DNA from: Ephemerocybe angulata
Taxonomy: Eukaryota > Basidiomycota > Agaricomycetes > Agaricales > Psathyrellaceae
NCBI GenBank assembly: GCA_013368325.1
Contig: JAACJK010000009.1
Span: forward strand, 124,001 to 188,000
Direction: 5' to 3'
Length of the DNA stretch: 64,000 nucleotides
Shown: positions 11,401 to 22,113 of the stretch, piece by piece
Layout: the number at the start of each line of letters is the position of its first letter
Numbering within the stretch: position 1 is the stretch's first letter
Notes under the pieces: generated by a model
Databases searched by the model: none
The model's input: only the letters and a program-made list of their open reading frames with translations
Told to the model about the DNA's origin: nothing
Position numbers and translations under genes: made by a program

Positions 11401-13671
11401 TCCATCCGATGTTCCTTCGATGTAAGGTGGTCGACAAACGAAGCGTGAAAGACGTTCACTGTGCCCCGGTCATTGTCGTCTCTAGACTCTCTACTACTGG
11501 GAACCTCGACGACGGAGTGCAGAGATTTGAAAGCTTGGCGAATGGTGCGAGTGTCTCTCTGCAGAAGCTGGGCGTAGTCTTGCACCGACAGAGGGATCTC
11601 AGCAGAGACAAGAATAGACAAACAAGAGTGAATGAGTCCTGCTTCTTTAGCCTCAAGCCCGCTATACGCTTCCGACAAGATACGATTATAGAGCGAGTCG
11701 ATGCCTTGAAGCTTCAAGTCTGGTGAACCACCGGCGAAGTCTTCAAAGCGGGCCAGGGAGTCTCCGCCAAAGGTGTCGAGGTACTTGAATACCGTAGAGG
11801 CCACGATGAACAGTCCTTGGCAGTACTGGGAAATGATGCTGATCTGAGGTGGAGGCCAGGATTTCTCGTACGCCTTATAGATATCGCGGACACCTTTAAG
11901 GCGTGCTGTAAGGTAGAGGGTGATGTCTGCCTCTACAATATGACGTTCAATCTCGTGGAGTCGAAAGCATTGATGGTGGGGTGAGACTTCAAAGCGCTCC
12001 CTGAGATGCACTTCAGGCCGGCTTGTGAGAAGAAGCTTGACTGGTATCTGTGCCTCTTGTCGTAGAACCGCATCGAGGAAAAGGCCGATGGCTTCCTTAT
12101 CCTCGCATTCGTCGAGTGCGTCCACACAGAGCACGAGGAGTCCGTGTCCAGACGATTTGAACATCTCCTTTGCAGGCCAAATGATGAGCTTGAGATACTG
12201 GTCGTGCGGCGTCATTTGCGTTGGGTTTCTGCAGGTTTTATCGCTTTCTAGAATCTTCTCCAAGGCGTCGCCAAACTGAGGTCGTGTTTCTGCTAGTATT
12301 CTCGCAAGGGTTGGGATGATAAGGTAGACATCCCTTTGATCTTTGTCCTGGAGTGAGCAGAAGTGGGTTGCTCCTAGAGCACCCCTCTCATCCAACTGCG
12401 CACAAAACGTTCTTGACACGGTTGATTTCCCCGTACCGGCGGCCCCGCTGAGCCAGTAAAGAGGGGGTGAGGTGTCATCTTCAGCCCAAGAGTGCATTTT
12501 CGCCAGAAGGGATATCCTGGTGCCGGCTATGCATCCTGTACCTCGTGTGGCGTTATTGAACTCGGCTCCGACCACTTCCCCCAGCCTTTTGAGCAATTCT
12601 GGTGATGCAATCTATCAGTTTTGGAAGAACAAGATGCTAGTCGTATAGAACGTACCAGACCGAATCAGTCTGTTCACCTTCTGCTCGATGTTTCCCATAC
12701 TCCTCACGTTGTCGTCCAATAACACTGAGGCATGATCAGAGAGGTAACGGAAGGTATTTAAGGCCGTTTGTGCTCACCATTAAGCTCCTCCTTTAACCAA
12801 TCGACACCTTTCACAGCTTGAAGTATTCGAACACCGTTTTCCATTGTCACCTCGAACTTTGCCCTGTCAACGATGCTTCGAGTGTAATTGCGTCTCACGT
12901 AGCTCACCATAGATATTTCGACTGCGAACCGTATCTCTTGGGTGATCTTGGCGACTGCTTGTCTGTCTTGCGGGTGCAGAAACACCCGTTCCGCTTTCGA
13001 TCGCGTTGGATCCAACTTTCCTTCCAATGTTTGTCTGTGCTGTTCTATTGCCCTAGTAATTAGTCCGGATTAGTATTGGGGATCTCCGCGCCTGGGCTTT
13101 GCATAGGGTACTAACTGTGCTAGGCCACTAAAGCGGCCCTTCACTTCTGGAGAGATGTCGATGGCGTCACGGGGGCACGATACCATGATGCGTGATAGAG
13201 CATTCACTCTCTCGAGGAGCCTCTTGAATTCGTCGTGATTCTCCTTATATCCCTTTACCTAGTTTAAGAACGTGACTGTATCTGCGACACTGCACTCACA
13301 TCGATTGCATTACAAATGGCCAGGAGGCCCTGAGCAGTACCCTTCAAAGGAGGGAAGCCCTCCCCAATGTCGGCAACTGTCTGCAAGGTGGTCTTCACAC
13401 CCTCGTAGATTGTCGTCCCAATCCCTGGCAAGGAGTTTGCTTGGAGGTCCTCTAACTTTGTAGCTTGAGCGCCGGGATATATCGACTCCAGCCCTATGAT
13501 GTTCGGAAGGTCGGGTGGTTCTACCGTTTGCAAATGTTCATCTTGGCGGCTACGTGGTGACCTTAGACTGGGAGAACCTCGCAGTCGCGATGTCCTCTTC
13601 AGCCAGCGAAAGGGCTTGAGAAAGATATCTCTCTTCCGAGGGCCTGGGCTGGTAGGGCTGGTACCGTTCAT
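8482..13671 (-). CDS. NLR-like protein: helical N-term - NACHT - WD40
   Basis: A multi-exon gene of roughly 1,450-1,500 residues. Exon 1 (13300-13671) starts MNGTSPTSPGPRKRD. With the next exons it forms a helical domain containing GTTIYEGVKTTLQTV, which resembles the MLKL-like four-helix region of agaricomycete NLRs (inference). The NACHT ATPase follows, with Walker A GAAGTGKST and Walker B LLVLCVDALDEC. It is joined through a GTGCGC...TTTGACAG intron to an exon at 8918-10984 carrying about 13 WD40 blades (GHTNAVSC...RIWDA type). Two more exons encode a conserved tail ending NEEITPDSEE. Such STAND proteins mediate non-self recognition (as HET-E does) or cell death. An upstream in-frame ATG (13860) exists, but its extension is low quality. 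Intron 1 is only 41 bp. The paralogue at 60370 shares all parts visible in the window. Confidence 0.88.
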
Positions 13672-14157
13672 GTCCACACAGTGTACCGGCAGATTCCTTG
13701 AGCAATGATGGTGGAAGATAAGGCCTAACTGTTGCCACAAAGTGCCTGTCAGACGTGTGTGTGTATGTGTGGGTGTGAAAGCGCCTGCCTCCACAGCTCG
13801 CTTAAATTTCGGTGAAAGCTCTCGTATTCGACTCCAGATCCAGCCTGAGGAGGACTTCATGTGTGAATCAGAACATGGTCTCGTAGCTGATTGTCACCAC
13901 CACATCCACAGTCCGCTGAACAGGTTAAAACTTAAGCCAAGCACCAGTCTGCCAACCCACACCGGAAAATTGAGAGTTCAAACGAGTTGGGCTTTCGATA
14001 AAGTCGGATATGAGGCGAGGGGTTGTATTGTAGCCACATAGAGACAGGTGTTTGTAGAGTCCAGACAGGTATGGTTTGGGTGTGGTGGTCGTTGGGGTTC
14101 GTGCCAGTATGTGCGGCGGTACGCGGGACGCCCTGCCAAACCGTGGGACGTGAGGTC
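13672..14157. other. NLR promoter and F-box 3' region
   Basis: It contains a short GT-rich tract at about 13753-13778 and no supportable gene. The NLR promoter should lie within the first few hundred bases. The F-box-like gene at 14398-16179 ends toward this spacer. Confidence 0.45.
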
Positions 14158-14173
14158 CATCTAATCTAATCTA
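14158..14173 (+). repeat. 16-bp repeat CATCTAATCTAATCTA, copy 2
   Basis: Identical to 29-44 and 20092-20107, in direct orientation. With the 20092 copy it brackets the duplicated phosphatase-B-F-box block of 14.4-20.0 kb. The sequences just outside the two copies differ, so it is not a simple target-site duplication. Confidence 0.75.
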
Positions 14174-14397
14174 CTACCAATCGGTGGCCCGGGGCTGGCT
14201 TATTGGACTCTCTTTCCCGTTGAATTCACTTGGACGCTAACAGTATCATAGATCATTACATGTACAGTGTTTAGAATAATATTCACATTGGAAACTGGAA
14301 GCGGAAAAGTTTCCGTATCACTCCTACACCGGGCTACATCCCGCTTGTCCGGTAGCCATAGAGAAGGTCCAATGGGCCTGAGGGCAGGAAGCATCGA

Positions 14398-16179
14398 CTA
14401 TATGGCCCAGGACCATATAGTCGGTGCTTCCTGACCTCTCGTCCACGGCCCACCTTCCAGAGCTTCATCACCTCCTTTTCCTCTGACCCAAAAGTTTCTC
14501 AGGTGTACACACCTCTCCCAAATCCCTGCAAGATTTTGCCACAAACGATCTCTGCATGACGAGTCGAAAAGGGACACATCAATTACCACCTCCTCCACAC
14601 CGGGAAAGGCGCCAACAAATTTGAAGATCACGTCGGAACCAACACCAGAGACGGACCAGAGGTAGTTAATGCTCGTTTGGGGAGGAGTATGAGCCCTCAG
14701 ATCAAGATATTTGACGTCGCGAAAGCCCGAGAGTATCGAGGAGAGCACTGGCAAGGAATGTGGTAGGGCAGAGTCGCCGCTGGAGCTCGCCGAGGACATC
14801 CATTCCTCAATTTGTTCAACCAATGGAAGGTTGAGAGAGAGTTTTCGAAGTGCCTGCCCGCCCAAGAGTGGGAGGTGCGACAGTATTTCTGTGATTTCGC
14901 CCAGGTTTCCGAGACCAATGATGTTCGATTCGTCGATGATTACGTCCTCGAGGTTCAGGAAGCTCATAAACGACCGAATGAGTGGGAGTAAGATTTCTGG
15001 AGTCCCATGAAGGCGTTGGAGGTTTGGAAGGGTTCTGGCAAGCGAAGTGATGCCGGGCGCCTGTAAGATATTCACAACGCCGCTTGTTGTAATCTTGACC
15101 TCCAGGATAGACAGGTTGCTGCAGAGGAATGATACGATTGCGTGGAGGGAGATGTCCGAGTCAGCCATTTCGATAGTGAAATGAGAAAGTTTGGGGAACA
15201 TCCATTGGGGGAGTGTGTCGGTCCAAGCCAAGTCGCATCCGTGAAGCTGGAGGTTCGTCAACGAGGACGACGACTGGTAGATGAGCTGATCAACGAATGA
15301 GCGTAAGATGGGGCGAAATACGTGTCCATTGAGGCGAAGGGAGGTCAAATGGCCTTGGATCGCGGCTTTTGTTGAGCTCTGACTTGAAAGAGGTTGGGGA
15401 GTGGGTTCGGGTTGACGATGCGATTGTTTATCAGAGCGCAAATGCCCAGCCTTCCCCGCGACAGACGTAGCACCCATTGTACCAGAGTGCAGAGTCTGGG
15501 AGCCGTGCTGCACGTCTCGAGTACCAGGCAGCATCTCACCTCCATTATTCCTACCCAAACCTTTCTTCTTCGATGCACCCATCCCTGTCACCTCAAGCTC
15601 CACCTGGTCCATGCCACCAATCTTTTCCAACAACCTACTCACTCCGGTTTCCCATCCCGGCTGGGACGGTAAAGCCCCCAGCTGGGAGTCAAGACGGAAC
15701 ACGACGCGTACCCGCCGAAGCTGAGCGACGACATCCTCCCTCGAGATCAAACTGTTCAGGCACCAGATCGCCTCAACGTCCCGCTTCCCGACGCTGCAAC
15801 ACCTAACGGTGAGGCGAATATCGATCGGCGAAGTGAACCCACCCGTATGCACTGGCAGGCCCTCCTGTTTATTGTCTACACCCGAAGTGCCGCGAATCCG
15901 AGATGAAGGCTCCCAGCCGCTGCCACCGAGGGCGATTTGGATGTCCTCGTCCACAAATCGCATGGGCCGGCGGGTTCCGGAGTGTTCAATCCTAAGCTTG
16001 GTTCCTAGGGTGGCCCACAGAAGCTTGCCAGCCTGTATGGATACAATATGCGGGTGGAACATGCGGTACAGCGCCTTGCAGGTGAAGGCGACGCGCAAGT
16101 CGTGGAGACGTTCGCTGAGGAGTACATCTTCCTGGAGATTGAGGAAGATCTCCGAGATTAGTTCCTCGGGGAGTTCCAT
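14398..16179 (-). CDS. F-box-like protein (module copy 1)
   Basis: One frame encodes 593 residues from MELPEELISEIF at 16179. The frame runs open to 16377, but the paralogue at 51958 starts at this methionine. Residues 1-60 are F-box-like (DLRVAFTCKALYRMF); the rest is leucine-rich and repeat-like. Alignment by eye to the 51958-53815 copy is continuous, except that the paralogue removes a 67 bp GTAAGT...TATATAG intron. Here the matching 66 bp (15474-15539) are in frame and lack a 3' AG, so the former intron appears to be translated, adding 22 residues. Gene B lies immediately upstream on the same strand. A role as an SCF substrate adaptor is inferred from family pattern only. Confidence 0.75.
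   Translation of the reverse strand: MELPEELISEIFLNLQEDVLLSERLHDLRVAFTCKALYRMFHPHIVSIQAGKLLWATLGTKLRIEHSGTRRPMRFVDEDIQIALGGSGWEPSSRIRGTSGVDNKQEGLPVHTGGFTSPIDIRLTVRCCSVGKRDVEAIWCLNSLISREDVVAQLRRVRVVFRLDSQLGALPSQPGWETGVSRLLEKIGGMDQVELEVTGMGASKKKGLGRNNGGEMLPGTRDVQHGSQTLHSGTMGATSVAGKAGHLRSDKQSHRQPEPTPQPLSSQSSTKAAIQGHLTSLRLNGHVFRPILRSFVDQLIYQSSSSLTNLQLHGCDLAWTDTLPQWMFPKLSHFTIEMADSDISLHAIVSFLCSNLSILEVKITTSGVVNILQAPGITSLARTLPNLQRLHGTPEILLPLIRSFMSFLNLEDVIIDESNIIGLGNLGEITEILSHLPLLGGQALRKLSLNLPLVEQIEEWMSSASSSGDSALPHSLPVLSSILSGFRDVKYLDLRAHTPPQTSINYLWSVSGVGSDVIFKFVGAFPGVEEVVIDVSLFDSSCRDRLWQNLAGIWERCVHLRNFWVRGKGGDEALEGGPWTRGQEAPTIWSWAI
15474..15539 (-). other. Intron remnant converted to coding sequence
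   Basis: On the minus strand it begins GTGAGATGC, a fair donor, and ends CAATGG where the paralogue has TATATAG. It is 66 bp long, a multiple of three, and stop-free. The paralogous intron at 52646-52712 is 67 bp and is needed there to keep the frame. A shorter intron ending at an internal CCAG cannot be excluded. Confidence 0.6.
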
Positions 16180-16377
16180 GGTAAGTTTGGTTGTCGGACA
16201 GCTTTGCGTAGGGATTGGGTAGTGTGGTGCCGCAGATGGATGAGCGAAAGGAAGGGGAGGTGGAAACGTGGGCAAGCAAAGGTACATTTGGCGGGTAGAA
16301 AGTAAACAAAAGCAAAGCCGAGAAGCAACTTTTATTTGACTCATCAGAAGGCCAGAAGCACAATACACTATCTCCAA

Positions 16378-17959
16378 CTACGCCTTCCGAAACAACGCAA
16401 CGACCCTCGCCTTCGTACTCCTCCTCCTGCGCATTGCATGAGGCGGGAGCTGATAATTCCTCACCGCCTCAATGGCCGACCCAGGGACAGGACACACCCC
16501 AAGCGCCCCATCCACAGGAGTCCGACGATGAACCGAAACTTGCCCATCGATACCTCCAAGTCCCTTTGCGTCAACGCCCTTCGAGCGGGCGGCGACGATG
16601 AGGCCGCCAGTACTACTAGTACGCTCCGGCAACCCGTCGATCCCTTTGCTGCGGGGCGGAATGTACGTCGTTGCGGTCACCTTGACTCTTTGTTTTACAC
16701 GAGCTTTGGGAACGGGCTCGGATGCCGTCTGTTTGGGGTCTGGGGGCTCGAGAGTGCTTTTGGCGACCGACGGGGTCGGAGCCGAGGAGGATGTAGCAGG
16801 GGTGGTTGTCTCCTCGACGTCAATAACAGAGAGTTTGGTGGATGTGGGGGAAGGCTCTGTTAAGGACTTTGAAAGAGTCGAAGTGATTGGAGTTGCGCTC
16901 GCCACTCCGGGAGAGGCGACCTCGAATGGACTCATGACACTGAAATATCTTTCGGGGCGGGTAGGAGGAGAGTTAACACCTATCAAGCGGGCAGCATCGC
17001 TGACCCTGCCAGTGCTAGGCGCCGGTAGCCCATCAATTTGCTTTGAGTGGGCCTTGTGAGTGGGCTTGGGCGACGTCTTTCTGACCATCTCCTCGACGTC
17101 GATAACAGAGCGTTTGGTGGATGTGGGGGAAGGATCTGTTAAGGACTCCGGAAGAGTCGAAGTGATTGGAGTTGCGCTCGCCGTTCCGGGACGGACGACC
17201 TCGAATGGACTCATGATGCTGAAAAACCTTTTGGGGCGGGTAGGACGAGGGTTTGCTTTGGCGCGAGCTGAAAGCGAGGACGTTAGATGAGCGATACATA
17301 GACACAATGCTGAGGGTCACTCACAAGCGGCACCCGAAATCTCCTGCACACTATAGGTAGGAACCTCCTCCTTCGCGGCGTCAGAGGCTTTCGACGAAGC
17401 GAAGGGAACGAGGGTAGCCTTGACATCGCGCGAGGGGGTAAAAAGCGCAGCGAGGTCTTCGAATCACAACGAAAAACGGATGCAAAGAAGGGGAAAGGAA
17501 ACGGTTGGTTGGGATGCGGGTCAACGAAGGCCTCCAAGACATCACATACCAGTTTCAAAGTACCAGTCGGGAGGGGGCAACGAGGACTCTGTCTCGATGG
17601 AGGTTGACGAGGAGGATGTCGAGTACGCCGAATCGAGGGACCAGCGCGCTGATGCAGAGGCGAGCAAGGACATCATCGATGAGCCATTCACAGCGCCCGC
17701 ACCCTCGTCCTCTATCGCTCCTTCTTCTAAGGCACGGCGGATGTATTCCTGCTCTTCGTTGGTAGGCGACACTGGGGCCCTCACGATATCTACATTAGCA
17801 CATGAGATGGGCGTCAGATATAGAGAGGGAAATTGAACGAGACTTACGGTGAGGCATGATGGTCTCTTCGTCGTCTTCCTCCAGAGCAGAGGGTGCAGGG
17901 AGGGCAACGCTACCGACAGTGAACCACTGGGAGCCGCCGAGGACGCTAGTATATTTCAT
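16378..17959 (-). CDS. Unknown protein 'gene B', intact copy
   Basis: I do not recognise this family. Four exons (17848-17959, 17550-17789, 17325-17456, 16378-17267) join with phase-1 introns to 457 residues. It starts MKYTSVLGGSQW. Then come an acidic stretch, a Ser-rich stretch (STSSSSTSIETESSLPPPDW), a Pro/Thr/Ser-rich disordered middle and a basic tail (PPHAMRRRRSTKARVVALF). A 94-residue block (282 nt), with SPFEV and ITSTL in each unit, is repeated in tandem inside exon 4 (about 16818-16967 and 17099-17250). The copy at 50.4 kb has a single unit. There is no signal peptide or membrane span. The basic C-terminus and disorder would fit a regulatory or nucleic-acid-associated protein, but that is a guess. 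It lies between the F-box-like gene and the phosphatase relic, all on one strand. Confidence 0.6.
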
Positions 17960-18049
17960 CGTTGGTTTAGGTAGTGGTGGTGGTGGATGAAAATGAGGAT
18001 GGTCTCGGGAGCGCTGGTAGGGGCAGAGATAGTGATGGTATGTGGGCAA

Positions 18050-18638
18050 GAGAATTTAGGGGGAAAAGAGAGTCAGCTAGGCTTTAACTGCCCCTTTCGT
18101 TAGCGAAACAGTGTGAGACAGGGAATAGGGGGAATAGGGGAGATGCACGACCAGACATGAACTCAGGGGACTGCGCGCATCACCGCCTGGTGGTACGGAA
18201 TCGGGGAAAGGAGCGTTTGACCGTGGCTGAGATCTGCCAATGATGAGTTAGTGCCCAACCGTTGCTCGCGATAATAGAGCGCGAGTTGAGGCACGTCGGA
18301 GGACATCGAGCGCAAATGTAGGCCCATTCACGAACTGTTTGACGACGGCATCAGCACAAGTCAGGCATGCATATCGAAGAGGAGCACTCACCACCCTGCC
18401 GATACTGTCAATCTGTGATCTATGCTCAGTCTGCCTTCCACCCATCTACTTAACCGAATCGATCTCCTTAAGCGCTCTTTAAGCGCCCATCGACGTCACT
18501 GCCGTGAGCCTGACCTTTGCATCCGAGCTTCCACATCGTCTGGTTCTAGGCTTGTCATTCTATCTAGCGCATATTAATCTAATCAGTAGTCGTAATTCTA
18601 ATCTCAGCGGTCGTCCGCAAGCGCGAGCTCGTCCCCAG
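18050..18638. other. Module-internal spacer
   Basis: This stretch between gene B and the phosphatase relic corresponds to 49785-50422 in the inverted copy. The shared piece reads GGGCGCTTAAAGAGCGCTTA on the minus strand here, and similar bases occur near 49922. It should carry the gene B promoter. No gene of its own is seen. Confidence 0.55.
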
Positions 18639-19975
18639 TTAAGCCTTGTCCGCAAGGCGCAAGTCTCCAAGCGACTGCACAACGTAGTCCGGCACCGTAG
18701 GCAGCGCACTGGGACCCGTTATCTCGGATTCTGCGGTGATACTTACGATGCGAGGTTCGGATTGTCCCTCCGATATACCAAAAGAAGTGGAATGCTCACC
18801 AGTGAGGACGAGGAGCGTCGCGAGCCCGCCGTGCTTCCCAAACTCGATATCGGTGTTCAGCCGATCACCCACCATAATGGTACGTGCAGGGTCAAAGTGG
18901 ATTCTACACGTTTCATCAGCTCCAGAAACCGAAAGCAAGAGAGGCCCACGTACTTGGCCTTGATAACATCCAGCATCGTCCCACCCGGCTTCCCACACAC
19001 AACCGGGTCCTTCCCCAACGCATACCTCAGGGGCGCACTGATACTCCCAGCACCCGGTAGCAAGCCATAGCTCGAGGGGTAGGTGCTATCCGTGTTGGTA
19101 GCAATGAAGTGACACCCCTCCTTCTGCGCGTACGCGAAAGCCTTGCTCAGCTTCGTATAGTTGACCTTGGTGTCCAGCCCACACGCCACGGCCGCTACAT
19201 CAGGGTCGGGCTTCCAAGATTCAGGGTTGAGGCTGAAGGGTGCTAGGGTGTTGTCGGCCGGGTCTGCCGCCGAGCGTCTGGATGCCCTCGGCGTGCAGCT
19301 CCTCCTCGAGTCCGGATTGGCCTATCACGTAGACTTTGAGGTGTTTGGGGAGGGCGAGGACGGTAGAGATGTAGACTGCAGCTGTGTAGGCGGAGCCATA
19401 GACTTCATCCTGGAGTTTAGATTAGATCAGATTCGGGACAAGGGTGGAAGATTGAGAGTTGGGCTGGTGGAAGGTTGCCAGGGTGTGGGATGGGTGCAAA
19501 TATGAAGTTTTGGGGGTTGTATGGAGAACGGCTGCACACTCACCACGTGTGCCTGCACCCCTAGATCCTTGAACTTGGCAAGGAGGGTCTTCCGCGACTT
19601 TGTGGCGTTGTTTGTGACGAAGACCACCTGTTTGTCTGGGAAAGCGACGAGGTATCAGGGTTCAAACGCTCTAGAATACGGATCTCGGTCGGGAGAAGAG
19701 AAGACGGGAATAGCGAAGCGAGGGTGTAGGATAGAATTCAACCGCAATTTCGATGACTTGGAGAAGGAGACCTCGGAGAACTGGATGGAGAAGTAGAAGA
19801 CGAACGACGCACTTCGCCGGCGCAGGAGATCAAGCACCTGGGTGACGCCCTCAATGACATGTTCCCCTCCACAACACCCCGTTGCACTCGAAGAGCCAAG
19901 CACCGTGCTTTTCCAGCAAAGCTTCGTATTCCTCCGCCGTTGAAAGTCATTTGTCGTACTATTCGTCCAATAGAA
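18639..19975 (-). pseudogene. Dead copy of PHO13-type HAD phosphatase
   Basis: It matches the intact gene at 48521-49784 exon by exon, including intron positions. The original ATG is lost. The only nearby ATG is out of frame. The nucleophile motif DCDGVLW has become ECNGVLW, so both catalytic aspartates are changed. A 2-nt deletion follows within the same exon, and a second 2-nt deletion disrupts GGCACAGACC in exon 3 near 19252. The downstream part, for example [18 protein letters not shown] and the [16 protein letters not shown] phosphate-binding motif, is still almost identical to the intact copy. The inactivation therefore looks recent. A transcript could exist, but no active enzyme is expected. 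Confidence 0.88.
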
Positions 19976-20091
19976 CTCTGGGACTGTCGATCATGGCCGT
20001 CGCAGTGATTGAGGAACAAGTTGCAGGGTCTGTGCGCTGGCGCGCCATGCCGTGGGATCTTCACCACGGTGATCAGCACCCGCGCCAAGCA

Positions 20092-20107
20092 CATCTAATC
20101 TAATCTA
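20092..20107 (+). repeat. 16-bp repeat CATCTAATCTAATCTA, copy 3
   Basis: Identical to copies at 29 and 14158 and in the same orientation. It lies about 115 bp outside the 5' end of the phosphatase relic, at the outer edge of the duplicated block. Confidence 0.75.
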
Positions 20108-22113
20108 AGCGCGCTTTCAAGTTTGGCGCCGGTCGCGGCTAACTTTCCCAGCATGTGTCCAGAGGGACCGTCGTGTCGCCAAGTCTCATTTCATGGGCCG
20201 TTAAAAGCCCAGATACTTGAGATTTTGGGGTAATTTGACTTCAGCATTTCATGGCATATAATTATCTTTCTCTCCCTTCGCAAATGGGATGTCCCGGCCA
20301 TTGATGGTATAGGCATCTTACGAAAGGCCCTCCAGCTGCCCAGCATCCTCGACGCATGCCGAGATATACGTATGTCCTAAAGAGTCGGTAATTTTAATCG
20401 CCTGTTTTAGCGTGGTCGCTTATACTGGCCGCACATGAACCGAGTTATCCATGTTACCGAAAGACGACCACGGACAATGTTCAAGCACATCGGTTGCGAG
20501 CGAAACCTACAGATCTGATTTAAATAGATTAATACCACAACAGGTCCCTTCCGCAGGCTTGGAGATACAGAGATCATCAGAATGATACACTTTACAGGGT
20601 ACTACCTCTCATCCAGCAATGATGAAGGAAAGTGTCCAATCCGCGTCCATGGATAAGGCGCTCACTGTGTGGGAGCACCTTCACCTAAAGGAACCCTCGA
20701 AGTACCACACATCGCAACTAGTGTCCAAGCTAATCCCTCCGCCAGATCGACGAAACATGGTGACAGAAACGCTGGACAGAGTCCATGCATCACGGTGTTG
20801 GGAAACATTGTTCAGCGCAGATGATCTCCGAGACACACATCAAAGAGCAGTACCCTTTCAGGTCGGGCCCGGTGGCACTCTACCTAACTGACTTGGAACC
20901 CTGGGCTGCAACAGCCGCAGCGGCTCCATACGATGCGAGAAACCACGCTCTATCCTCACTTGCTCTCTGTCTCTGTCAGTCAGTGCATAAAACCATATCA
21001 TTCGCCACCGTCACTCACAATAAAGACTTCAAGTGGATCTGAGATTGACCCAGCAGAAACTCTCGCTGCCCCACACAAGTGTGGAGCACGCACAATAAAC
21101 AGGTGCAGCACTGTGTACATGGTCTATCGGCATAACCTGGCCGTTGTGTACGACATATTCGAGACCAATTGTAGTCGCCCCGACATACGAAACTAGCTAT
21201 TATGTACAGCAAGCATCACGAGCGCCTCTCCTGATGTACAATTGAAACACGACATTCCCGCCTTTTCTCATCAGAAACCAAGGACACCACAGCGCGATCT
21301 CAGTAGCTGACTGACAGTGTGCTATATCCCTGCAGCCCCTAACTGAGCGGATCTCAGATGCTTCCTTCCATCCTCCCTCACCCGCGCAGGCGACGTGACC
21401 GAGCGGAGCGCCACTCCCAACTCAGCAACCGTGCGTCCGGACCTGATGTCGCTTCGCCCCGTTCCCCGATTGGAAACTGCGAAGCTGGAAGCGGGTGGTA
21501 CCGATCCTAACATACTTATCCCGCTGGGACCAAAGCTCTTGACATTTCATCTCCCTCTCTGTGTATGTTTATTCGATATAATAACATACCTGAAAATGGC
21601 AGTAGAAACGCCTCACCGACACCGGACTCGAGATCATCAATCACACATCTCCGGCACCCAAGTTTGGCCCAAGAAGCTATGGAAGTCCGGCCCATGAGCC
21701 CAGCCAGGCAGGCGGTAAGAAGCGCTACAGAAGATCGAATAAACTACACCAAGAAGCAGCCTGAAGGCGATGGAGAGTGTAACCAGCGGCTTGGCCGAGA
21801 CGTTTACACCTAGCAACTCCGCCACCCCTCGCGAATTTGTCAAGGACTCGGACAACGGCCGGTTCTACCGCGCAATGGTGTCACTTTCATGCAGTTAAGC
21901 TCGCGGTTACCGCACTACCGTCCTCAGCCCTGCCTGAGAAGCTGAGCTGGCAGCTTTCAGCTGTCTCTGGGCTCCATCCTCCCGACGGCGACCTCTCGAG
22001 AGCTCTTAAAACTGCCCTTTCTTCTACACACCCACTGCTTGCACCCTCCCTGTCTCTCGCCTCGCTACTAGTAGTCGCCTACAATTGGAATAATCACAAC
22101 TATCCATACGGAA
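20108..22113. other. 2 kb spacer upstream of MARVEL-like gene
   Basis: Open frames at 20619-20891 and 21395-21697 are short, with no motif and no paralogue in this window. The last 150 bp are pyrimidine-rich and precede the ATG at 22114, as expected for a promoter and 5' UTR. No supportable gene was found. Confidence 0.4.

Noticed and set aside
14158..20107. Reading the 16-mer pair as LTRs or a target-site duplication of a composite transposon
   Set aside because: No transposase or inverted ends are seen, the flanks differ, and a third copy lies elsewhere. Kept only as a repeat observation.
20619..20891. 90-residue plus frame beginning MMKESVQSASM
   Set aside because: Single short frame without domain, splice partners or conserved neighbour.
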